Below are positions 14,677 to 21,283 of a stretch of 21,283 nt of DNA, piece after piece. Made by a program: the position numbers and the translations under genes. The notes below the pieces were generated by a model, which did not search any database, was not told the DNA's origin, and saw nothing but the letters and a program-made list of their open reading frames with translations. The stretch comes from Pseudomonadota bacterium (lineage in GTDB: Bacteria; Desulfobacterota; Syntrophia; Syntrophales; JADFWA01). The stretch is from the NCBI GenBank assembly GCA_030596145.1, contig JAUVKS010000007.1, positions 1 to 21,283 of the forward strand, written 5' to 3'. Positions within the stretch are counted from its first letter, which is position 1; each line of letters starts with the position of its first letter.

Positions 14677-15501
14677 ATGATATTGGAGAATGAAACGAAT
14701 TATCTGATGGAGAATCAAGACGAGATCTTCCGGCTGGAGATTAAGACAGATCCGGAAGCCTTAAAAAGGCAGGCTGAGTGGTGTGGTATCAAGCCGGGGA
14801 TGCGCGTACTCGACGTAGGGTGTGGACCGGGAAAAACAACCTCAATTATCCATGAAATGACCCAGCCGGGTGGAACCATAATGGGTATAGATTATTCAGA
14901 AGATAGGATACGCTATGCCAGGAAGCATTACGGGGGAAAGCCCGGAATTGATTTCCATATTCACGATCTTATGGATCCCTTCGATGACCTTGGTCAGTTT
15001 GATATTGTATGGGTTCGCTTCGTACTGGAATATTATCGAGCGGAAAGTTCCGATATTGTAAGAGCCCTGAAAGATTGCCTGAAACCGGGAGGATATCTTT
15101 GTTTAATTGATCTTGATTATAATTGCCTCAATCATTACGAACTAACCCCCGAAATGAGCGAACTTTTGCCTAAACTTATGGCCAGATTAGACGAGGAATA
15201 CAACTTCGACACCTATTCAGGTCGAAAATTGTATTCTTATCTTTATGATCATGGATATGAGATAATCAAGTTACATCTGATGCCACACCACTTAATCTAT
15301 GGAAAATTAAGAGATGCAGATGCATTCAACTGGATTAAAAAGGCGGAGGTAATCGCTACGAAGCTTGACGATCTGTTTGATAATTATCCTGGCGGCTATG
15401 AGGCTTTTTTTGCTGACTTTAAAAAGTTTTTCTATGATCCGCGACGCTTTACTTACACCCCTTTGATCCTATGCAAGGGGATGAAACCCATATCTGGTTA
15501 A
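14677..15501 (+). CDS. Class I SAM-dependent methyltransferase
   Basis: A 274-residue soluble enzyme. Motif I VLDVGCGPG (about 44-52) binds S-adenosylmethionine, and the acidic residue of GIDYSEDRI (D72) would hold the ribose. FDIVWVRFVLEYY marks the end of strand 4, and LKPGGYLCLIDLDY is the post-motif strand 5. The C-terminal 90 residues are aromatic-rich and likely shape the acceptor pocket; the substrate cannot be told. GGGGAG directly abuts the ATG at 14677, so translation may instead begin at TTG 14683, which has ideal spacing. It lies 50 bases after the SCP2 gene and probably shares its transcript. Its 3' end faces the HD-GYP gene with 16 bases between the stops. Confidence 0.93.
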   Translation: MILENETNYLMENQDEIFRLEIKTDPEALKRQAEWCGIKPGMRVLDVGCGPGKTTSIIHEMTQPGGTIMGIDYSEDRIRYARKHYGGKPGIDFHIHDLMDPFDDLGQFDIVWVRFVLEYYRAESSDIVRALKDCLKPGGYLCLIDLDYNCLNHYELTPEMSELLPKLMARLDEEYNFDTYSGRKLYSYLYDHGYEIIKLHLMPHHLIYGKLRDADAFNWIKKAEVIATKLDDLFDNYPGGYEAFFADFKKFFYDPRRFTYTPLILCKGMKPISG

Positions 15502-15514
15502 ATTATAATAAGAG

Positions 15515-15554
15515 TGATCAGAAGTAGATATCTCCATCTGTCTCCTTCTGATCA
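15515..15554. terminator. Inverted repeat at the junction of convergent methyltransferase and HD-GYP genes
   Basis: TGATCAGAAG (15515-15524) and CTTCTGATCA (15545-15554) are perfect 10-base arms, and AGA/TCT extends them after one mismatch. The element begins in the 16-base gap and covers the last codons of the minus-strand gene. T-rich tracts are modest on both sides (TTATTATAATTT on minus), so a bidirectional terminator is plausible. Confidence 0.4.
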
Positions 15555-17836
15555 TGGTTAAACTTAAACCCTTTTTCTTTAAAGAGTCTCAAACAAGCAT
15601 CCACTACCTCAGGATCATAATAAACACCTCTATGCTGCAGGACCTCTTCTAACGCATTGTCTATTCCGCGTGATGGTCGATAAGGCCGGTGACTGCCCAT
15701 TGCCTCTACTACATCGGCAACTGCTATAATCCTTGCTCCCAGGAAAATTTCATCACCGGAAATTCCCCTGGGATATCCGGAACCATCCATTCTTTCATGA
15801 TGTTCATACACAGTTTGTGCAACGGGATACGTAAATTCGATATTTTTTAAAATATTGTAACCGACTTCAGGATGAGTCTTGATCATATTAAACTCACTCC
15901 TGCTTAACTGGCCCGGTTTACTGAGGATTTCAACAGGAATGTTTATTTTGCCCACATCATGAATTAAAGAGGCCATGCGAATCCCCTCAATATCATCTTC
16001 TGGCAGATTCATTTCTTCAGCAATAGCGCAGGCAAGGTCTGCTACACGCCTTTGGTGACCGGCCGTATAAGGGTCCTTTGTATCTACAACGGTTGACATG
16101 GCACCGATGGTACCTTGCATGGCCTTCTGTAACTTATCGAAATTCCTTTTAAGCTCTGAAATATCCTTCAAGGTTCCAACAAGACCTGCTACCTCACCAA
16201 TTGCATCCAAATTGGGAGAACAGCTCATAGTGAAAAGCCGTTCAGATCCGTCTTTACTTAGAATTGTAGTTGTAATGTCTTTGATTGCTTCATCATTGTT
16301 CCTTATATTTTCAGGGGAACTAACAAGGTGTTCCACAGCTTCACTATTAATAAAGTCAATAAAGCGTCTTCCAATAACCTCCTCTTTCCTATGTCCTAAT
16401 ATGCTCTCCCAGGCAGGATTGACGTAGGTAAACAATCCACTGGTATTAAGCGTATAAATAATGTCGGGAGCGTTTTCTCCGAGGGCTCTGAACCTCTCTT
16501 CACTTTCCCTTATCATCTGGTAAGCTTTGGCATTGTTTATACTGATTCCAAGCTGAGTAGTTATTCCTATCAGGAGACTTACATCGCTCTGAGTGAGTGC
16601 TCTTTTGGACCGAAGATTATCGACCGCCAGAATTCCTTCTGATTGCCCTTCATATACAATTGGAACGCAAATGAATGATTTAACACCCATTTTTTTCGCA
16701 AATTTCAGGCTCCTTTCTGAAATATTTTTTTCAATCTCTTCAATATCATTGACCAAAAAGGGCTTTTGCTCTTTGAAGGCCAGCACAAACTGTCCCCTCG
16801 AACGAGGATTATCAAGGCTAAACGAAGTATTTTTTAGAAGGGTTTTCTGCTCCTTGTTATATCCATAACCGACAGTATAAACAAGTTGGGTCCTTTCCTT
16901 ATCGGCAAGCATGATCATTCCTCGATTAAAGTCAAGCCGCTTCTCCAAAGATTCCGCTGCAAATTTGAGGAGTTTATCTATGTCCAGTATACTGGATGAA
17001 GCCTGACCAATCTCCCGGATTAACAAAGCTTCATTGTAGCGTCTGTTAGTCTGATTTATAAGCTCGTCGGCTGCGCTGCCTTGACTTTCAATATTTTGGA
17101 CTAATTCTTTCTTTTCTAATTTTTCGGACCAATATAAAATTCCTGCGGAAGTGAGAGCATATAATAAGGTCGCAATAATCCAATTTACAACAGGTAGGAC
17201 AAAAAATAGAGCTGAACAGGCTAAAAAGCCGAGTATTGAAAAATAGTTACCTATTTGCTTCCAAATAAAAGAAGGTGATTTTTCCCAGGTGATAATGTAG
17301 CGACAACAATCATCACCTCTGTGCATGCAGGCGGGGTGTTCAATATGGGCATATTTTGAGGTGAATACCTTGGCCGCCGCCTCCAACAGCCCGATCCGAT
17401 TCTCACATTGATAGGGTTTTTCATTTACGCCCACTTTGGTTGTAAATGTCGCCTCTATCTTGTTTGTACCAATCCTTCTTGTCTCAACAGTAATATGACG
17501 ACTCATAGTGGCACCGATCTTTTCCATCATCCAATAGGCTACCCTTGGGGAAAGGAAACCGGTTACATATTGTCGCAAAATACCAGATGTCTGGGATGAG
17601 GCAACGTAGCGCCCTGCTTCTCGAGCGATCGAGGGGTCGCCGGTTTTTTCTGTCACGGCATTATAAAAGCCGTCAACCTGCCGTTGAGTAAACCAGTGAC
17701 CTTCGTCATCTACTTCATAACTTGTGATGCCTGATTTTCCTAGAATGGGATTTATCTCTATTGCGGGATGATACTTTCTCAGATATTCCACATAAGTGCT
17801 GATAATTCTGCTATTATACAAAGGAATATTATCCAT
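15518..17836 (-). CDS. Membrane-bound sensor cyclic-di-GMP phosphodiesterase (GAF-PAS-HD-GYP)
   Basis: A 772-residue protein. Residues 1-185 form a sensory domain whose end, CMHRGDDCCRYIITW (C170, C177, C178), resembles V4R-type ligand-binding domains. Two hydrophobic helices at ~198-236 and a coiled coil follow. GAF lies at ~272-437, PAS at ~444-562 (ERFRALGENAPDIIYTLN) and HD-GYP at ~575-745. The latter has the catalytic HD pair in SLIHDVGKIN (626/627), EHHERMDGSGYP (GYP 687-689) and VADVVEAM. All metal ligands appear present, so it should hydrolyse c-di-GMP. Its frame is open to 17920 inside the upstream gene. I choose the ATG at 17836, 5 bases after that gene's stop, with AGG in the right place. 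The pairing with a PilZ gene supports c-di-GMP signalling. Confidence 0.93.
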   Translation of the reverse strand: MDNIPLYNSRIISTYVEYLRKYHPAIEINPILGKSGITSYEVDDEGHWFTQRQVDGFYNAVTEKTGDPSIAREAGRYVASSQTSGILRQYVTGFLSPRVAYWMMEKIGATMSRHITVETRRIGTNKIEATFTTKVGVNEKPYQCENRIGLLEAAAKVFTSKYAHIEHPACMHRGDDCCRYIITWEKSPSFIWKQIGNYFSILGFLACSALFFVLPVVNWIIATLLYALTSAGILYWSEKLEKKELVQNIESQGSAADELINQTNRRYNEALLIREIGQASSSILDIDKLLKFAAESLEKRLDFNRGMIMLADKERTQLVYTVGYGYNKEQKTLLKNTSFSLDNPRSRGQFVLAFKEQKPFLVNDIEEIEKNISERSLKFAKKMGVKSFICVPIVYEGQSEGILAVDNLRSKRALTQSDVSLLIGITTQLGISINNAKAYQMIRESEERFRALGENAPDIIYTLNTSGLFTYVNPAWESILGHRKEEVIGRRFIDFINSEAVEHLVSSPENIRNNDEAIKDITTTILSKDGSERLFTMSCSPNLDAIGEVAGLVGTLKDISELKRNFDKLQKAMQGTIGAMSTVVDTKDPYTAGHQRRVADLACAIAEEMNLPEDDIEGIRMASLIHDVGKINIPVEILSKPGQLSRSEFNMIKTHPEVGYNILKNIEFTYPVAQTVYEHHERMDGSGYPRGISGDEIFLGARIIAVADVVEAMGSHRPYRPSRGIDNALEEVLQHRGVYYDPEVVDACLRLFKEKGFKFNHDQKETDGDIYF

Positions 17837-17841
17837 GGAGA

Positions 17842-19938
17842 TTACCTGAATCTTATCCTGAATTTTCGTTCCATGTATTCGAGATATTGATTCCCCGAAT
17901 GGTGAAGATTTAGAATCCAAAGTTGATATTGCTTTTCAGAAGGCAAATTTTCTTTTTCAATATATTGGGAGGGATAGATTAGGAGAGGTACTTTGTCAAT
18001 ATTATATATCCCCGTCAACTGGGATACGGCATTAGAGAGTATACTCCAAGGCAAATGTTCCTCGTCAATGACTATAATCTTAATCCCATTTAAAAGCTCA
18101 GACAAGTTGATCCCCATATCCGATTGATTAACTATTAGAATCGCAACCAGGTTATTGTTGTGTTTCAGTGAATATATTTTACATTTCCTGCAAAAACCAA
18201 GTTTGTCATAGATCTCTTCCAGTGATTCGCCGTTCGAATTCCCCTCCTGCAGACCAAGAGCATCAATCAAAAGACCTCCTGAATGATGTTTATAGAAAAG
18301 TTCCAATTTCCAAAGATCGAGGTTTGAGCCTTCCTGAAGAACCCAATTGGCGGGCAGTTCCGTATTCATAGACTCGTTTGGAAACATGACATATGAAAAA
18401 AGGTCAAGAGAACTTCCCCGGGGGTCATCCAAATCCCTGGTAAAACCGCCAAATACGTGATCGACTATTCTATTGTTAGGGCGGAAATAGGTCATCACAT
18501 AGTCCATCTTTGCCGACGGTAATCGGTACAAACCATTCATGTAACCCATAATTTGCTTCAATATCAGAAAACCGGTCAATTTGCCTTCCATTGGTCTGGC
18601 AGCATAGTGATGAATCAACCAGGCCCATTCATAGGCCCTTATCATGGCAATGTGACCGTATATCTGCCCATCCACTTCGTATGTAAAAGGAACGGCTACA
18701 TCTTGGTTATCCAGGTACAGTTTCCGGTAAGTTTCCTTGAAATCTTCCCGGTAAGACTGAATAAGGTTGTACTTTTCGGGATAGATAAAACCTGTATCGA
18801 AAAAGAATTCCCAGAGTTCGTCCATATCAACCGTATTGGATATATAACAATAATGGTCCGCGACATGGCTTAGGATTTGGGTCAATTTATTGTAAGCTTT
18901 GATATCCATATCAAGAATTACAAGTCCGCAGAAGACTCTTTCTTCTTTCTCCCGGCGATAGATTACCTGGGCTTTACATTTAATCATCGCTGTACCGGAG
19001 TAGTTTATGGTCAGTTCAGGAACGATCAACCCGGGTACAAGGACTCCATCGTCGAGCTTCTCATAGACTGAAAATCCCGAATTGGAGATATCGAAAATTT
19101 CGCGCTGAATCTTTTTTTTAAAAAAAGGATGATTAAAGGTGACAGTGGGAGGAGGTGTTAGTTGATAACGGGGGCTTTGGATCTTTGCTTCTTTGAATCG
19201 TCTGATCTCATCTTCCTGAGGGGCAAGCACGAGTTCCTTTCCCGATAAATAATTTGCCTGACGAATGCACTGGCAATTACCTGAAAAGAGGATTTGTTGA
19301 TCTTTCCACAGGTGAACGGTAGCTGGTGCATCCAGGTTGAACCAGTTAAAGGGTGAAGATGAGTCATGATCTATTCTAATACGGAAGGCAAAAGGACTGA
19401 AATCTATCAATTCTCCTCCGGTAAAAAATCCACTTTGAATCACCTCGGTCGAAATATCCTGACAGTCATGCCGTTTGGCCTTACGTTGGCTCACCTCATA
19501 ACCTGTATCCGGAAGCTGCATGGTAAGGCATTCACCGTTCATTTCTTGAACAACGGCGGGTACCAGAATGATTGACTGACCGTCGGTGATGACAAGTTGC
19601 TGAAACAGATAGTCATTGAGTTTCAGCTCAGAAAAATCCTCATTCAGCCAGCGGCAAGTGACCTTATTCCCCATGCAAGGTTCGGGATTGACCTTTAAGA
19701 GAATCCCCTCCTCATATTTTGGATGTTTAAAGAAAGCAAAGGCATAATTATCCTTAAAGTGGAGATAGTTGAGGATGTTGAGCAACTTTTTCTGATCTAC
19801 TGGGCGTGAGGATTCGAGACGATTAATCAGATCCAGGTTTTGGAACAACCATGGTAGTAACAGAGACTCTTTGGGGGAGATCTTCTTACTAGTTCCGACA
19901 ACGACTGGGAAAAAAGATTTTTCTTTTGTTGCTTCCAT
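17842..19938 (-). CDS. PilZ-domain protein with C-terminal GNAT-like region
   Basis: A 698-residue protein with no membrane segment. Two PilZ-like units are visible. The first has RKAKR (152-156, the RxxxR c-di-GMP motif) followed by IDFSPFAF (D179). The second has DISNSG (283-288, D/NxSxxG) followed by beta strands and VFCGLVILDMD, but its RxxxR is unclear. Residues ~365-500 (GHIAMIRAYEWAWLIHHYAA) and ~530-670 (YDKLGFCRKCKIYSL) resemble GNAT acyltransferase folds, but I cannot confirm a CoA-binding loop. The frame is open to 19968; the ATG at 19938 has GAAGGAGG 5-6 bases upstream. The HD-GYP gene begins 5 bases after its stop, so the c-di-GMP reader and hydrolase are made together. Confidence 0.85.
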   Translation of the reverse strand: MEATKEKSFFPVVVGTSKKISPKESLLLPWLFQNLDLINRLESSRPVDQKKLLNILNYLHFKDNYAFAFFKHPKYEEGILLKVNPEPCMGNKVTCRWLNEDFSELKLNDYLFQQLVITDGQSIILVPAVVQEMNGECLTMQLPDTGYEVSQRKAKRHDCQDISTEVIQSGFFTGGELIDFSPFAFRIRIDHDSSSPFNWFNLDAPATVHLWKDQQILFSGNCQCIRQANYLSGKELVLAPQEDEIRRFKEAKIQSPRYQLTPPPTVTFNHPFFKKKIQREIFDISNSGFSVYEKLDDGVLVPGLIVPELTINYSGTAMIKCKAQVIYRREKEERVFCGLVILDMDIKAYNKLTQILSHVADHYCYISNTVDMDELWEFFFDTGFIYPEKYNLIQSYREDFKETYRKLYLDNQDVAVPFTYEVDGQIYGHIAMIRAYEWAWLIHHYAARPMEGKLTGFLILKQIMGYMNGLYRLPSAKMDYVMTYFRPNNRIVDHVFGGFTRDLDDPRGSSLDLFSYVMFPNESMNTELPANWVLQEGSNLDLWKLELFYKHHSGGLLIDALGLQEGNSNGESLEEIYDKLGFCRKCKIYSLKHNNNLVAILIVNQSDMGINLSELLNGIKIIVIDEEHLPWSILSNAVSQLTGIYNIDKVPLLIYPSQYIEKENLPSEKQYQLWILNLHHSGNQYLEYMERKFRIRFR

Positions 19939-20265
19939 TTTTCCCTCCTTCAAAGGGCAAAACATCAACTAAGACAAATTTCAATTAGAGTTGACAAGTG
20001 CCGCCTATTTTATGTCGTTAAAACCAACCCTATTTAAATACACCGTATATTTATGGAGAAAAGCTAAAGATTTCTTCCCTAATCTTTAGCTTTGAACTTT
20101 TCTCATTATAACAATGTCAATTTATTATGTCTATGAAGAATTTCACTTTCCCGTCTTTTTAGAATAAATCCCTCCTTCTATCCACTTTACAAGGGGAGAA
20201 ATCACTTGTTCTTATCACTTCCCAATCCCTTTTTCTGCGTGCAAATTTCATCTTCAGTAAATAGA
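19939..20265. other. Gap between the Nudix gene and the PilZ gene
   Basis: 327 bases. The left part must carry the PilZ gene promoter; TTGTCA with a weak TCTTAG 17 bases on is the best candidate on the minus strand. A long hairpin is at 20060-20093. The stretch 20094-20265 is AT-rich and shows nothing else that I can name. Confidence 0.5.
20060..20093 (-). terminator. Long perfect inverted repeat, probable terminator after the Nudix gene
   Basis: AAAGCTAAAGATT (20060-20072) and AATCTTTAGCTTT (20081-20093) are perfect 13-base arms with an 8-base loop. On the minus strand the helix runs into TTTTC, an acceptable T-tract, 173 bases after the Nudix stop and before the PilZ gene. On the plus strand GAACTTTTC follows. 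Confidence 0.55.
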
Positions 20266-21279
20266 TTATTTGGATTTTGGCTTATCCATGTAACCCTGCG
20301 TTGCGTAAAATGTCACCCTGTCAAAGAATATCATTATTCTCCTGTCAAGCTCAAAAGCCATATAAATATCAAGGGTTTTTTTCGAAATACCATGAGAGAG
20401 GGCAAACTCCCAGATGTGCTTTCGTAACAAACTCAGGGCGCTCAGAACCTCATGCAATTTAAATTTCTCTTTTCTTCTTTCTTTCCCAAGCCCAATGTAA
20501 TAATCTCTTATATCCTTATCCGTGTAAACTCCTCCAAGCCATTTACTGAATTGTGATAGAATTATATGGGATCTTTCAAAAAGTTTCTCCCTGTCAAAAG
20601 ATTGATACGTGGGAGTCGACCTGTTTGTTGTAATATCCTTCAGCCAGTTATGAGTAATCGTTTCCGCATTTTTTTGAATCACATCAACAAGTCTATCAGA
20701 AAGTAGGGCTTTCTTTTTCTCCAGAGTTTGACTCTCATCTACGGCAAGTGCGAATGAATCGACAATGGCCCAGTAATCTGATTTGTTTTTTATATAAGCA
20801 TTAACCGCCTTCGTGTTTGAATCGAACGCAAGACGGGGCGTCTTATCAACAGGATAATATTTTACTCCAACCGTATCACTACCCGGCGAAAGTTCACCTC
20901 CGACCTGTATCACCTCAAACGTCAGGAAAATAAGATCCCCGTAAAAATAATTGCTGCAGGAATCTACATCAACAAGACTTAGTATCCTCCCTTTTATACC
21001 CGTCTCCTCTTCCAGTTCCCTCAGCGCTGCATCTTCAATACTTTCATCGGTTTCAGCAAAACCCGAGGGAAGACACCATTTTCCTTTGTAAGGCTTATTC
21101 AACCTTTTAACAAGAAGAATCTTTCGATCCTCCTCAAGTATAGTTGAAACAACGGGCAGGGGATTATCGTAAAAAAAGACGCTGCAGATTTCACAAAAGT
21201 CCCGAAGAATATCCTCTTCATACTCTTTTGTAATCCTGTTTCCGCAATATGGACAGAATAGTCTTTTCCCCTGTTTCAC
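20266..21279 (-). CDS. Nudix hydrolase with zinc ribbon and C-terminal RsbR-like helical domain
   Basis: A protein of at least 337 residues. A zinc ribbon comes first (C9, C12, C29, C32). The Nudix fold follows with a perfect box: G73, E79, R87-E88-L89, E91-E92, G94 and I95 (GX5EX7REUXEEXGU), so hydrolysis of a nucleoside-diphosphate-linked compound is expected. Ribbon plus Nudix is the layout of NADH pyrophosphatase-like enzymes, but substrate is not certain. The C-terminal 140 residues (from about DVIQKNAETITHNWL) are all helical and resemble the N-terminal sensor-like domain of RsbR/RsbRD proteins. That is an unusual partner for Nudix. The GTG at 21279 is a likely start because the ribbon begins there, but the frame stays open to the right edge, so a few residues may be missing. 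Confidence 0.88.
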   Translation of the reverse strand: MKQGKRLFCPYCGNRITKEYEEDILRDFCEICSVFFYDNPLPVVSTILEEDRKILLVKRLNKPYKGKWCLPSGFAETDESIEDAALRELEEETGIKGRILSLVDVDSCSNYFYGDLIFLTFEVIQVGGELSPGSDTVGVKYYPVDKTPRLAFDSNTKAVNAYIKNKSDYWAIVDSFALAVDESQTLEKKKALLSDRLVDVIQKNAETITHNWLKDITTNRSTPTYQSFDREKLFERSHIILSQFSKWLGGVYTDKDIRDYYIGLGKERRKEKFKLHEVLSALSLLRKHIWEFALSHGISKKTLDIYMAFELDRRIMIFFDRVTFYATQGYMDKPKSK

Positions 21280-21283
21280 TGAG

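Noticed and set aside
20206..20427. Small plus-strand open frames over the Nudix 3' end
   Set aside because: They lie opposite the conserved Nudix gene and show no independent coding signs.

Overview
The window looks like a chromosomal stretch of a Gram-negative, probably anaerobic bacterium, most likely of the old Deltaproteobacteria (Desulfobacterota). This is inferred from gene style: many sensor kinases and sigma54-type regulators, a three-gene proton-translocating transhydrogenase, an HD-GYP sensor with a Cys-rich N-terminal domain, and a stand-alone SCP2 protein next to a methyltransferase. No rRNA, tRNA, CRISPR array, insertion sequence or integrase is visible.

Layout. 1-733 (+): C-terminal end of a membrane protein that enters from the left edge. 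730-2499 (-): a short signalling operon of a single-domain response regulator, a receiver-histidine kinase hybrid and a small four-cysteine protein. 2621-5456 (-): pntAA-pntAB-pntB, the NAD(P) transhydrogenase operon. 5457-5993: a gene-poor gap with several inverted repeats. 5994-8761 (+): a strikingly AT-rich, translationally coupled pair, a conserved protein of unknown function followed by a large protein with a C-terminal PD-(D/E)XK nuclease domain. This is the most likely accessory element and a candidate defence module. 8762-9195: a gap with nothing clear in it. 9196-10356 (+): DNA polymerase IV. 10406-13841 (-): a Cache-HAMP sensor kinase and its NtrC-type regulator. 13842-14296: a divergent intergenic region with a palindrome, a leader hairpin and a terminator that has no visible gene. 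14297-15501 (+): SCP2-domain protein and a SAM methyltransferase. 15518-19938 (-): a two-gene cyclic-di-GMP unit, a PilZ-containing protein followed by a GAF-PAS-HD-GYP phosphodiesterase. 20266-21279 (-): a Nudix hydrolase fused to a C-terminal helical domain resembling RsbR-type sensor domains, possibly continuing past the right edge.

Working together. Three regions are signal transduction (phosphorelay at 730-2499, sigma54 two-component pair at 10406-13841, c-di-GMP effector plus hydrolase at 15518-19938). The metabolic core is the transhydrogenase. The AT-rich pair sits between the transhydrogenase operon and dinB, and an imperfect 20-bp direct repeat (5903-5922 and 10377-10396) brackets both the pair and dinB. 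Functional calls rest on reading motifs by eye; no database search was possible.
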